The notes under the pieces were generated by a model. That model ran no database searches. It worked only from the letters and a program-made list of their open reading frames with translations, and was not told where the DNA came from. DNA of 64,000 nt, from the NCBI GenBank assembly GCA_029891345.1, contig CM057003.1, positions 15,044,709 through 15,108,708 of the forward strand, read 5' to 3'. The DNA is from Dryococelus australis. Taxonomy: Eukaryota > Arthropoda > Insecta > Phasmatodea > Phasmatidae. Below, piece after piece: positions 38,345-50,002 of the stretch. Made by a program: the position numbers and the translations under genes. Within the stretch, counting starts at the first letter, position 1; every line of letters begins with the position of its first letter.

Positions 38345-39130
38345 TCATGCTGTTCACTGTAAATTGAGGACTTTTGAAAGCCTTGTTCAAGATATAACTG
38401 CATGCACACTTTGTATCCTTCCACCATATTTAAAATTGTCATTGCCGAGAGCATAATCACTTTAATCATGCGTCAGCCAAGTGAAACTGTCAAAATATGT
38501 TTAAAAAGATATATATTTTACGAATATGATTATTGTTATTATCCATTCACAGTTACTTCACACTCTTCTGAAGTCCTGATAAAGTTTTGCTTCCAGGATA
38601 TTCCTCTACCTCTGCAACGTAAGCTTAAATAAATCTATGAAATTACACCAAAGTACATCGTACCGTATTTATGCGCACTCAGTAGTAATAATATTTTGCG
38701 CGAGAACTACTTCTAACTAGGCGCTACCAACATGCATGTTTTTCACCGTTTGTACTTATATTTATTATAAATGAAATATTATAATTTATAAATAAAATAC
38801 TGGTAAAACTTTAGTTCAACTAAAAATAAGATACTTTCATGTTAACAGAGGTATAAAATGCTTGTGATACGTACAATGTTTAGGAGATAACCAAACATGT
38901 CACATGGGGTGATTTTTCAAAGGTTTGATTAAAAAAGTGTGAAGCAACCACGAATAGATTATACACTTAAGCGCATTAAAAAATAAATAAACAGACTGAA
39001 AAGGAAATGATTTTAAGTATTCATACATGTTTACCTAATACTTGTAGTTAAACTTTTAAACAAACGACTTCTTTCTCTCCTTCGTTGACTGCTTTACTGG
39101 GCGAATGACAGTAAGTGCTCCCGTTAAAAT
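38345..39130 (+). mobile_element. MITE family B, copy 10, split by about 420 bp
   Basis: The left half (38345-38530) begins ATGCTGTTCACTGTAAATTG and runs to the TTTAAAAAGATATATATTTTAC region. The right half resumes near 38955 (GCATTAAAAAATAAATAAAC) and runs to GCTCCCGTTAAAATTAC at about 39130, without the terminal repeat. About 420 bases of unrelated sequence separate the halves. No terminal repeats or duplication were found for the insert. Confidence 0.62.
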
Positions 39131-41149
39131 TACGTCATTCTATTGGCTCATAGCTGGCCAATAATGAACGTTGTAGAACACAGTAGGTTTGTATGGGGTA
39201 ATTTCAACCAATAGGACTGTTATAAGTGGGAATAGGGATACCAACTTAACTGAAATTCTCTGAAGAGTTGAATATAGGCAAGTCACTTCTTACTTGTCCT
39301 GAGAGTCTGAAGATATGTGTCGCACCCAAAGAGCTAATTACTTTTGTGTTATACGAAATATTAATTTCAAGTATACAGCAGATCCCGCTTCTGCTGTGAT
39401 GCTGAGTTAATACCTGAAATAAATCATACCCTATTTTTTTATGTATCACCGTACTAACCATATCTTATTAAAAAGCGGAAGCGTGGCAAACACGTGTTGC
39501 TTGAGAGGGCTTCGCTCATTAATTAACGTTGAACATGTTAATTGAGATTCACAGCTTTCTGGAAACTAATATAGAAAATAATCCGTTATATTATTATAAT
39601 TGACAGTTCCTGCATACTTCGTGCGTAAAATATTTTGACGGGATGTTACATTCCTTTAGCGCGATATCTTGGAATACACTAAAACTATGCAGATTTACTG
39701 TGTAATAAGCAGTTCAACATTAGCCCGTCACGCTGACAAAATATCTGCTAACAAAGTTAGTGAAAAAAATATTATCTAGGATTTCCGTTTTTTCTTAATT
39801 ATGTTCCAAAACCTTGTCTCTCTTCTTCAGTTTGTTTAGTGTGTACGTGTAACACCTTCTGAATTACGGAGACATGGCACGTTTTCGCACCAAAACCCCG
39901 CACACCTATGGCGTAGACTGTGTTTCCAATTTCGGTAGACGAGCCGGAGCATGGCGCCGTAACTTACTGACTAAATGGGAGGGGCGGGGCGGAGCCTAGT
40001 TGGTGTAGAGAGGGTCGAAGGGAGAGGGGTAGGTCGTTGTGACGTCATTAACTTTGCCCAGCCAGGCTAAGAGATTACACAGACGTGGGAGGAGGGGGAT
40101 GATAAAGATTCTACGGAGGTTCGGGTATGGGGTATAAAGTTGCTACCAGCTTAAAATAACAAATGTAGCTCAGGATGGTTTGGGGGGAGGGGGGGGGGGC
40201 GGAATTCTTCAGGCAGCAAGTTAAGCGCAGACTTAGCCCTAATTTCTCTCATACTTCCCTTTCATCCGGTCCACGAGCAAACTACCGCTTAGCTCTTAAT
40301 TTGCATACTTCCCTTGATCGTTTGTCTTCGGGTGAGAATTACAATTAACTGGAAACTAGGGGCGCTGGGGCGAGAAATTAAAATATGCTGCTAATGGCTG
40401 AGGAGGTTGCCAAGGCAGGGACAGAATCACTTCCCCACTTCCAGTGCTATTTAAATATTATTCTTATAAAAGTTAGCAACTGACTAGATTTTTATCGAAC
40501 TACGCGTACGCTAATGAAACTAAAATTTAAGTACTGTCGGGGAGAAAGTCTATAAACTAAGAAGCACGCTGGTGAGAAGAGGGAGAAATTAATGGCAACG
40601 CTCCGAAGGTAATGTTTTGTACAATCAAAACTTTATCCGCATGACGCACTGGGTCACTATTAGTGGCACATGAATCCTGAACTTACGACAAGCATGGTGG
40701 GTTGCTGTATATAAGTCCATATTTGATCAGACATAAACTCTGATTTTCTAAAGGGGATATTTCAAGGTCACAAAGGCAGTACGCAACCAAAAATAGCAAT
40801 TGGCACCGCCCACTTCACGAATATCATTATTATGGATATTGCAATAGGCAAAATATGTGTTTGAATTAATATTTCCGTTATTCATATTTAAAGTGCGTTC
40901 TCTAACCTATATAAATACCCTTACCTCGAGATTTTAATGAAACCATACCATTGTTCTGACTTTGGAGAATGCAATTCAGATAAGAACGTGTGCACCTCTA
41001 AAACAGTACAGAGAAAATATATTAACTTTATAGCTCTAACTATGCCAAATTACAACAGTAATATTTTGACAAAAAGTGCCTCCTTTTTGGTTAAATTGTG
41101 TTTTTATGTATTTTTATAAATTATTACATTTCATTTACAATTGATGAGA
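39131..41149. other. unassigned spacer with GC-box/CRE patch
   Basis: Bases 39960-40200 are GC-rich and contain a GGGGCGGGGC box (near 39980), a perfect TGACGTCA (40040-40047) and a G-rich run ending at 40199. These could mark an unannotated promoter, but no transcript evidence is visible. The rest is unassigned. Confidence 0.35.
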
Positions 41150-41345
41150 ATAAAAACAGAGAGTAAACATATCTGTTGTTAATGCCTAGTGAGAAATAGT
41201 TCTAAAGCAAAAAATGGATGCAGTGCGTTGTCCTGTTGGTGTAATTTTCTAGACTTAGTTAAGCTTTGTTCGCTTGAGGCGGAGGAATATCCTGCATGTA
41301 GAACTTAAAGCCAGGGCACAGAAAGTTCGGGAGCAACGGTGAATG
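41150..41345 (-). mobile_element. diverged family B-like element, copy 1
   Basis: The segment matches 60500-60705 through most of its length (CCTAGTGAGAAATAGTTCT, GTGCGTTGTCC, GGTGTAATTTT, GGCGGAGGAATATCC). The last part follows inverted family B (GCGGA(G/A)GAATA, GTAGAACTTAAA). It looks like an older subfamily. Confidence 0.5.
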
Positions 41346-41861
41346 TACTATACGTATATCTCAAAGCACTTGCATACGTAAGGTGTGTTCTGACCTCAAA
41401 TCACATCCACTTTTTTCACAGGGCTGTTAGCAGAAAAAAAAAACAGTCCAATCTTGGATCACGAAGATCGATTACCGATAAGTTCGCGTATCCCCCCCCC
41501 CCCCCCCGCCTTTTTCCCCCTTCTAATCAGACGGCGAGGCAGCACTGTGCGACACGTACCCGGGCGAATCACGTGCCGCTCAGTGTAGCAAAGCACGCCA
41601 CCTGGAGGTCGGATCGGTACTACAGTCGTGGGGCCTAAGCCCTTTAACTCACATACTCTTAACGTAATTTTGGAAATTATTGCCTATCGCGAGAGTGCTA
41701 TGCCCTAGGGGCCACTCGTTTTTGGCGAGAAGATTTAAGCGGAGTCTAAGACTTCAATATCCTACGTGCACACTTGCAGTCTTCACTTGACTACTGGCCG
41801 CTTGTCTTTGTGTGAAAACAATCTGTCGTATTGGTGAGACGATCAGAATCACGTTTCTCCG
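41346..41861. other. unassigned spacer with C16 run
   Basis: An uninterrupted C16 run lies at 41492-41507. The 99-codon ORF crossing it has no recognisable domain. Confidence 0.5.
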
Positions 41862-41975
41862 ACACTGACCGTCCGTGATTCGCGGGCAGACATATGACGT
41901 GCAACGTGAACTAAAATGCGTTGGAACCCAACTTGCCCGGAATTATTTTCGCGAAAAAAATAGACGGCCGCCACA
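41862..41975 (-). mobile_element. family D-like MITE fragment (inverted)
   Basis: Read on the minus strand it has TTTTTTTCGCGAAAATAATT, then GTTCCAACGCATTTTAGTTCA. This parallels the inverted fragment at 51.6 kb and the start of family D. The far end is missing. Confidence 0.5.
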
Positions 41976-42014
41976 CTAACATTTTGAGGTGAGCAGACAT
42001 TTACAAGACAACCA

Positions 42015-42218
42015 AGACAAGTTAGCAGTGAGTTACTTATATCCATCACTGCAGGAACACAGGTTCTATTGGTCTCTGTGTTCCCCCTCACTACAGTTCT
42101 AGTGCAGGCCAACATGACACTGGACACGCCTACTGTGAGTTACAGCGTTCATTATTGGCTATTAATGTCTTCATTTGTGTAAGATGTTTTATAATCACAC
42201 GTGTCCTTTTGCGAAGGT
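42015..42218. repeat. dispersed repeat family E, copy 2
   Basis: This is the counterpart of 28333-28556, sharing ATATCCATCACTGCAGGAAC, GTTCTATTG and TTCATTATTGG. It directly follows the family D-like fragment, so the two may be parts of one composite element. Confidence 0.42.
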
Positions 42219-43717
42219 GTAACAAAAATTTAATTGTAGACAAGAAAGTTAATGTTATTGAGCTGTAGAGTTTTTTTTTATGATCCCGTTAAACACACGC
42301 AGTACAAAGCCTGCGTGAAAGTGCTAGTTTTGTTTTCAGTGACAAAGAAATTTTAAAAATATTTTTGATCGAGCCACACTCCAGCGTAATCCTAGAGTTA
42401 AAAATCATGGCATGCGTTACCATAACAACCAACAATAAACCGCACTTCAGCCCGTGCCTCAGTTCACAAATTACCTTTCATTGTTAATGAACGACTCCCA
42501 GACACGATCACGATAATTGATCAAACATATTTGCCATTTAAATTAAATAACAAATAAAATCAGTTGTGCGGTAGCTGTAACATACAGTATAACAGTGAAT
42601 ATTTAAATATTACATGTGACAATCACTGGAAATAATCCTGTTAGTACTAACAGGTAAAAGTTCATTTTTAAAGTTGTTACAGTTTTTAGCAAATATATCT
42701 TTGGAAATTGTCGAAATTATTTTTTTAATGCATTCGCTTGGGTTATTTTTGTATTAAGTTATTAGGGAAACTTTGTACCACCTGCCTAACTTTGTTTTAA
42801 TTGAAGGCTCGAAGAATAACTTCACACTACCGTGCTCCTTAAATATATAATATTTAACAATGAAGTATATATTAAGGTGGAGGCAGTAAATCCTTCGTTA
42901 TAAACAAAAAAATGTGTGGTACTGTGTTTCCCCAAAATACTGTGTTTCAAGAAGATTAAACGAAATTTTAGGAAACGTTTATGTGGAACGTGCAAAATTA
43001 ATCATGAATTTTACTAAGCAAGTATTGTAGAAATAAATGTTGTTATAAACATAATCCTACATAGATCATCCCGTACGTTTCATAAAAAAAAATATTTTGT
43101 AAAGATAAAACATTTCGGTTGTAGAGCCGCATGAAAATCTTTGGCGACTGGTTTGCAAAAATTTGTGTAAAAACCTTAAAAATGTCGACTGTGTTGAGAA
43201 GAGAACTCTGCCGTTTCGTTTTCATCAATTCCACCGCGACGTTATTGCTGCATTCATTTCTTGAAACCATCCCTCTTTTCCAATGTCAACAATAACTGCG
43301 CTTCTTTATTACTACAACAATGTTATGTTGTTCGTGTCGTTACGATGTCGTGGGCGGGCCTTAGTTCGACGGCCAACCTGAACACGCCACCACACTCGAG
43401 CAGAAATCAGGGCAGCCAGTTGCCGCAAACGAGGCTCGCGCAGCCAAACCCCGGTAAGCAGTAACCCCCCCTCTACCAGCCACGTTGCACCTTGCGAGAC
43501 TGATATGAGGGCAATGCAGAGTGTGGCGGAGGGCGTCTTTCTCCATGTGACGCCGACTTGGATGGACGTCTCAAGAAGCCGCTCGGCCGACCACAGCAAC
43601 TAGTCATTACTTCAACAACCTCCGAGTACTTCTCAAGGTCGGACCAACACAGTACAATAACGTGGCTCTAAATAACGTAGTTACAATAACAATGCTCCCC
43701 CGACCTTTCTGTATTCC
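42219..43717. other. unassigned spacer; GC-richer from 43345
   Basis: The first 1.1 kb is AT-rich and featureless. Bases 43345-43600 are GC-rich with overlapping ORFs on both strands, none recognisable. Confidence 0.42.
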
Positions 43718-43945
43718 ATGTCATGTCTGGATGTTCCGAACCGGGTCCAATCCCCGGCCGGGTCACTCCCGGATTTTCTTAAGCGGAAATCGCGCAGGAC
43801 GATGCCTCTGGCCAGCAGGTTTTCTCAGGGATCTCCAGTTTCCCCCCACCCTTGCATTCCGGCGTTGTTCGATTCACACCTCGTTTCACCCTCATCGGCT
43901 CTCAAGACCTCGTTGTTAAGAACCGTCCGAATCTCTCCATTCCAC
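43718..43945 (+). mobile_element. tRNA-derived SINE-1, copy 3, head truncated
   Basis: The copy begins at the B-box region (CCGGGTCCAATCCCCGGCCG) and lacks the A-box half of the tRNA head. The body continues (GACGATGCCTCTGGCC, GGGATCTCCAG, CATCGGCTCTCAAGACC) and ends near CTCCATTCC. Its 5' truncation is typical of retroposed copies. Confidence 0.75.
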
Positions 43946-44165
43946 TGTAATTATCCACTCTGTAACGTGCGTGATTATGCAAATCAGTGCTTATACGAGT
44001 ATGTGGAAATAACCTACCTACAGACCCACATAAAAGCATGCAAATGTGTTTGTTCGCTGTATACATTTCTTCGCCGTTAGACGGGTCTAGGAAAAATTCG
44101 GCAAGTATACCCTTCAGTATGCAACTTAAAATACTGTGTAAGCCAAAATAGGCTCCGGCTTTCCA

Positions 44166-44527
44166 TTGCAACCTGACGTTGATCACGGGTTCTTAGGCCG
44201 GGAACACACGGCAAACTCCACGGGCCGGGCCCGGCATGTTGAAAGACTCGCACGAGCCCGGAGAGCTGTAGCGGACCACCCGTCGGGTTCGCTAGAGGTT
44301 TCCGGGTCCGGCCAGTGACTGGCGCCGGACACTCTCTAGCGGACTATTGCAACCTGACGTTGATCACGGGTTCTTAGGCCGGGAACACACGGCAAACTCC
44401 ACGGGCCGGGCCCGGCATGTTGAAAGACTCGCACGGGCCCGGAGAGCTGTAGCGGACCACCCGTCGGGTTCGCTAGAGGTTTCCGGGTCCGGCCAGTGAC
44501 TGGCGCCGGACACTCTCTAACGGACTA
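44166..44527. repeat. 181-bp tandem duplication, GC-rich
   Basis: Two head-to-tail units (44166-44346 and 44347-44527) differ at about two positions (GCACGAGCCC vs GCACGGGCCC; CTAGCGG vs CTAACGG). Each contains the palindrome CCGGGCCCGG. The unit is much richer in GC than its flanks. The near identity implies a recent duplication. Confidence 0.93.
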
Positions 44528-44778
44528 TTGTGGCATACTGGCCGTCACACATGGGCACGGACCGGGCCAGCGTTCGAGAAAAGCCTAACATCTTGGACAA
44601 ACCGAGTGAAGTTTACAATGACCGAAGTTGCCGCAATGGACCCTAATTGCAGATCTGGTAAACGACTATTATTAGTCGTTTTAAAAGCGCTTTTCACTGG
44701 GAAACGAATATTCATAGTCGTTTTGTGCAATTCTATATTTCTCCAAAAAATAACATACTAATACCATACAACTGTATG

Positions 44779-45013
44779 TAGGCTATTTACGGTAAAGCGA
44801 GCACATTTGAAAGTGCTCTCATTTAGAACAACAGGAAATATATATTTTTTATTTTAGCCCTAGACGTTAACTTCCAAGTGCAGTGGAGTATACACACTGT
44901 GTTTATTACGTGCATGTCAATATTTATTTACAAAGGTTAAAGGATAAAAGATGGCTGAAAGGGAACAGTATAACTAGGGCTTCAAAAGTGCTCTCTTTAC
45001 CATGAGCAGCCTA
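44779..45013 (+). mobile_element. MITE family B2, copy 5
   Basis: It starts TAGGCTATTTACGGTAAAGC and ends TTTACCATGAGCAGCCTA, and has the B2 interior (CCTAGACGTTAACTTCC, GTGTTTATTACGTGCATG). It is 235 bp and complete. Confidence 0.86.
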
Positions 45014-45634
45014 TATAGTGCTTAACAATTATTGATAGAGGAAATTCTAAACTTTTATTTTTCTTGTGAAAATATCGAACTGGGCACATCCTTGTTGATT
45101 TACGAAAAAAAAAAAAAAAAAAAAAAATGATCTATGTGAAAAATCTAACATAATCTGTATATTTGGTTCAAGTTTCGCAAATGTTTACTGTAATATTCTA
45201 GTATGTTCAGTTTGTAAACTTATTATCTATGGTATTTGTAATTACGTAAATTTAACCGCAAAGAGAATGGCAAGCAGATTTATACTAATTTTAACCTATT
45301 TATACGATTTCCTGGTTCAAACAGGTGGAACAAATAATATGCTTAAATATGAAATATTGTAGCTGTAATAGTGCTGTAGATGTACTACAACAATTAAATT
45401 GCAATTATTATATGTTGACTAGCAATTTAATACAAATGCTTCCTTTAAAAACGTCTTAGTAATTCTGCAGTGAAAATATTTTAACATAAATGAAGACTTT
45501 GTTAATTCCATTCTTAATTAAATGCATTGAAAAACATGTAAACGTTATTACATTGTTAGTTGTGGTTTTCGTAATTTGAAGCTAGGCATAAAGGGTAGTT
45601 ATTGCACAGTACACGCAGCACGAGAGTGCTGTAC
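45014..45634. other. unassigned AT-rich spacer with A-run
   Basis: An A-run of about 23 bases lies at 45105-45127. Otherwise nothing is recognised. Confidence 0.5.
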
Positions 45635-45642
45635 GTCATAAG

Positions 45643-45946
45643 TAGTGATAGGAAAATTTCGAGAGTTCAATAACCTGTTGGCTAGACTCCACAGTCCAGT
45701 ATACACTCGAACCTCAGACGTTTGTTCATTGGCTGCCTGCTCTAGAGAGTAGCAGGTGCTATTCCACACCTGCCATTATGACACTCTCTACTTGTTTCCT
45801 TGCAAGTAGGAAGTGCCATTGCTATTGGCTCATTCGTCCAGGGCGTGTCTAATGAACTGTGATCCAATTGCAAAGGTGACTTCAGTGTACACGTGTTCGA
45901 CGTCTATTTTGTCATGAAGTGAAATCGCGTGATTTTCCTATCCCTA
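45643..45946 (-). mobile_element. hAT-type MITE, family C, copy 3 (inverted)
   Basis: It starts TAGTGATAGGAAAATTTCG and ends GATTTTCCTATCCCTA. It is flanked by a perfect 8-bp duplication GTCATAAG (45635-45642 and 45947-45954). The length is 304 bp. The exact duplication makes this the best-defined copy of family C. Confidence 0.92.
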
Positions 45947-46284
45947 GTCATAAGGCAGATCGTCAAGTTGGGCAACTAGAGATCAGATGCTGGAATAATA
46001 TTAACTCGTGGATAGAGCCGAAATAGTTCTAGCGTGGCGTGAACATGTGTAAGTATGTCTGTGCCGAACCTCGAGAGTGGTAAAAGGTGGCCATCGCACT
46101 GAGAAAAAGTTTAGTTGAATCAAACTTAGTTTGTTTGGCGTAACCAACTTGTTTGTGTAGGGGGCAATGAAGAATTTTATTGCCGTGACAAAATAATTCT
46201 GTTGTTCTATTTTGGTTACCCTAAACAACGATTTGGTTGATGCAACCAAATATTTGTTCGGCTCTACGTGCATTAAACTTTTAC

Positions 46285-46289
<5 letters not shown>

Positions 46290-46332
<43 letters not shown>
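46290..46332. repeat. (TA)n microsatellite
   Basis: About 21 uninterrupted TA dinucleotides. Confidence 0.97.
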
Positions 46333-46337
<5 letters not shown>

Positions 46338-46430
46338 AGGGACAGCTCGATGGAGACTCGATCCTAGACCGTTTCTGCCCGAGCGATAGGCACCCGTACC
46401 ACAATTATGGCACAAAACCTTGTGACCGTA
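46333..46430 (-). mobile_element. possible tRNA-like SINE head (inverted)
   Basis: On the minus strand the stretch reads GGTACGGGTGCCTATCGCTC, GGGCAGAAACGGTC and then AGGATCGAGTCTCC. The last resembles a B box and the first a degenerate A-box arm. The TA microsatellite follows as a possible 3' tail. The match is loose and no second copy was found. Confidence 0.3.
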
Positions 46431-47102
46431 GTATGTGTAAATAATAATTATGGTACACACGCCATATGTAAAATAGACACACATGGATATGTACCACTAT
46501 AATAGTACACATTTAGGGCACACGTGATCGCTGTCACGTTCTATACCATGCACAGCGTAAGGGTAGCTCCGCAAACGACTTTTACATTCCACCATACAAC
46601 ACATCTCAATATTTTCAAAAATCCTTTAGAAGACATCGAAAAGGCTAAAGAGACTACAGAAAGAATGTGAATGTTTTGAAATAACTGCAATTCAACTTCT
46701 GAAGATTGTGCGCAAGTAAATATTCCCCAGCTTTACTTTTCAGATTTCTACTGAACTTGTTCCATTAGGATGTTTATACCATTATTAAGCATCGATAAAT
46801 GCACACTAACAAACACTTTTGCTATCGTAACTGTCACAAAAAATGCTAAAAAAAAACTCTTGAAATGTATTATCGAATGAAGGCAATCAAATGAGTGGCC
46901 AAAAAATTATACTCGTGTACAGTTGATTCAAGAAAATATTTTTTTTTTAATACTCAAATTTCGTTTGGCTTGATACAGAGGTTTTGCTTATTCATTAGCA
47001 GTTACCATGTAAAAAAAAATTTGCTATCATACAAAGACTGAAAAAAATAATGCACAGATATATGTAGGTAATAATGAAATGATGTGAAATTAACTCAGCA
47101 TT
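46431..47102. other. unassigned AT-rich spacer
   Basis: Nothing recognisable apart from short A and T runs. Confidence 0.5.
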
Positions 47103-47465
47103 GAAGCGACTGCGGTCCCATTTAGTATTTCTCTATCCACTTCGCCACTGAGACCCCACTTAACATAGTTCTATCCACTGAGCCACTAAGGCCCCATTTG
47201 GAGTCGCTCTATCAACTGAACCACTCCGGTCCCACTTGGAATCTCTCTATCCACTGATCTACTAAGGCCCCATTGGATATATATCTATCCACTTGGCCAC
47301 TGCGGCCCCACTTGATATAGTTCTATCCACTAAGCCACTGCGGCCCCACTTAACATAGTTCTATACACTAAGCCACTAAGGTCCCGCTTAACATAGTTCT
47401 ATACACTAAGCCACTAAGGTCCCACTTGGAATCACTCTATCCACTGAGCCACTGTGGCCACACTT
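47103..47465 (-). repeat. 38-bp tandem array, A-box-like unit
   Basis: About 9.5 units with a 38-base period: CCACT(G/A)(C/A)GG(C/T)CCC, then CTATCCACT(G/A)AG. Units are 75-95% alike by eye, so the array is older than the other minisatellites. On the minus strand each junction reads GGGGCCGCAGTGGCT(C/T)AGTGG, then ATAGA. This contains the pol III A-box pattern TGGCTNAGTGG and matches the first 26 bases of the SINE-1 head at about 22 positions. No B box is present. Confidence 0.9.
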
Positions 47466-48553
47466 AATTAACTCAACATTGAAGTGGGACGTTTAAAGTA
47501 AACAAAAATGATATTCCATTACCTTCATATCTCTATGCAATACTCTCTATGCTCTAATACAAAACTTTTCATAGGGAAAAAGTAATTAAAAATGAGTTTT
47601 TAGGGTAAAAGGTAATGATTGCGGAATCTGATCTTGCTAAAATTCGAACTTGACCTGTATTTTACCCTGAGCCTTCTCTCTGTAAAATTTGAAGAACTTC
47701 TGTTGAGTTTCAAGGGACATAGAGGTATTAAAGACGGGCAGACACAGACAGACAGAGATCGTCTACTTATTATATAGGATGTATTCTGGTTGGCGAACCA
47801 TATTAATTTTGTTCCTTTTCAAGTTATACTTTTGGTCCTGTACAAACAAATATTATGCTGGCCTTTCTATCGGCGAATTTGCTTCACGCATTTCCACATC
47901 CAACAGCTGGCTTTCCAGAACGTTAGCTCGCCCTGATGTCGGATCTATCTCGCTGATGCAAGGTGAATGCAGCGATTACAAGCGTGCGTCGGACAGGCCC
48001 TCCCCAATCCTCCCTCGCGCGCGGACCAGTATGAAGGGTAGGGCGCTCTTTATATTTCCTGAACGAGGATAGGTGGTCGATCGGGGGCGCTCGTACGCTC
48101 GCCTACGTCACGCTGACGACGTAATTTCCGATCCGAGTTTGGCCACGAGGTCTGCTCCTTATCGCCCCACATCTTCCTCTCCTCTTCCCTTCCTCCGGCC
48201 TACTCGTCAAGAACCTAGGGTTCATCTTCTGGTCCTCTGCCGAGCCCAATATCCGGGTTCCCTGCGGTGTAGCATGCATCCGCCCCCCCCCCCCCTTTTT
48301 CCGCAACCCCTTGTCGAACCACCAAACATCCCCTCCATCCTCCAACTTCTTACATCCCAGCCCAATAACCTCTTTCATCGGATACCATCAGCGCCCAGTA
48401 GGCCTACCGCCTGGTCCTTCGCTTTCCGGAATGGAGAAAAAAAAAATTGCACCCTTGGCTGAAAAAAAAAAAACTGACAAGGTGGTGTGGCGCAACTATA
48501 CGACTATATTCCTACTTTCATTTCGCCTTTAACGTATTCTATCGCATGACATT
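47466..48553. other. unassigned spacer; GC-rich 47880-48440 with C13 run
   Basis: The GC-rich part has overlapping ORFs in several frames (for example 48073-48462) dominated by Pro and Arg from C-rich sequence, including C13 at 48283-48295. No domain is recognisable. Confidence 0.42.
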
Positions 48554-49328
48554 TATAACCTGGTAGCTGCGAAAGTCCTGCGGTAAGTACTACCCGACCA
48601 AGTAAAGCGTACACTGGCGATGGAGGGGAGACACGCCGTGCGCTACTGTAGCTGTTGATAGACGGAGAACTACAGCGGGCAAGCGCAACTGAAGAGCACT
48701 GCCTACCCGTCTGGCAGCTGCGAAAGTCCTGCGGTAAGTACCACCCGACCAAGTAAAGCGTACACTGGCGATGGAGGGGAGGCACGCCGTGCGCTACTGT
48801 AGCTGTTGAGAGACGGAGAACTACATTGGGCAAGCGCAAATGAAGAGCACTGCCTACCCGTCTGGCAGCTGCGAAAGTCCTGCGGTAAGTACCACCCGAC
48901 CAAGTAAAGCGTACACTGGCGATGGAGGGGAGGCACGCCGTGCGCTACTGTAGCTGTTGAGAGACGGAGAACTACATTGGGCAAGCGCAAATGAAGAGCA
49001 CTGCCTACCCGTCTGGCAGCTGCGAAAGTCCTGCGGTAAGTACCACCCGACCAAGTAAAGCGTACACTGGCGATGGAGGGGAGGCACGCCGTGCGCTACT
49101 GTAGCTGTTGAGAGACGGAGAACTACATTGGGCAAGCGCAAATGAAGAGCACTGCCTACCCGTCTGGCAGCTGCGAACGTCCTGCGGTAAGTACCACCCG
49201 ACAAGTAAAGCGTACACTGGCGATGGAGGGGAGACACGCCGTGCGCTACTGTAGCTGTTGAGAGACGGAGAACTACAGCGGGCAAGCGCAACTGAAGAGC
49301 ACTGCCTACCCATCTGGCAGCTGCGAAA
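48554..49328. repeat. 151-bp tandem array, 5 copies
   Basis: The words CTGG(C/T)AGCTGCGAA recur at 48560, 48711, 48862, 49013 and 49164, and the array closes at 49314. The fifth unit is one base shorter. Units 2-4 are identical to each other by eye (GGGGAGGCACGCC, CATTGGGC, GCAAATGAAG). Units 1 and 5 share different bases at the same sites (GGGGAGACACGCC, CAGCGGGC, GCAACTGAAG). The minus-strand ORFs, up to 145 codons, arise because the 151-base period rotates the reading frame, and they are not genes. Confidence 0.97.
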
Positions 49329-50002
49329 TCTCATGTCAACGAAATTTCGCCCCGACGCGTTAATTAAAAAAAAATGGGCTTTTCAAACAAAATTTATTCT
49401 TCGCGAATTTTTGAAGGAACGTTCCCTACAGCAGAGATGTTTCCATCTCACTGTGCCCGTCTATATTTAAAATATACGCACGTAGGGATCTACAATAGTC
49501 AGTTTAAGATACAGGTATAGACAATTTTTTTTTTACTTAATGGTTTTTATTTGTAGTAAAAACATTAAAATTGATCTTTTAACGTTCAGATACTTAACAA
49601 TTATTATTTTTTTAATTGTTATGGAATTTTATTGCAAATCTCTACAAGGTTACCGGAGTTTTGCAGAGACAAATGAATGCTGCGCTGTCTGGCAACTATA
49701 GCAGATGCAAGAGCAACACAGAAACCGAGATATAGCGTTGATAGTAACATGAAAGACAGCGACCCGCGGACGTTTTCTGACCTGGGGGGGGGGAGGGGGG
49801 AGATGGGAATGGAGTTTAACGGCCTGGTGCACTCTCTTTTTACGATGACAAGGGCTGCCGTGCGTGCGTTGATTCGGAGCTGATTGTGTCGAGCTCAAGC
49901 TGCATCGTCCCGCCTGAGGGGGGTGGGGGGGGGGGATATGTAGTCGACACCATAGTTCTCCAGCTAGTAGATTTGCGACAAACAAGCCAGTAAAACCATG
50001 TA
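49329..50002. other. unassigned spacer with G-rich runs
   Basis: G-rich runs occur at 49784-49800 and 49917-49936. The 158-codon minus-strand ORF (49650-50126) crosses both a G-run and the end of a family B MITE and is not a gene. Confidence 0.5.

Noticed and set aside
48854-49334. Minus-strand ORFs of 95-145 codons with repeated peptide blocks
   Set aside because: They lie wholly in the 151-bp array. The period is not a multiple of three, so the same DNA is read in different frames along one ORF, which is not how a repeat protein evolves.
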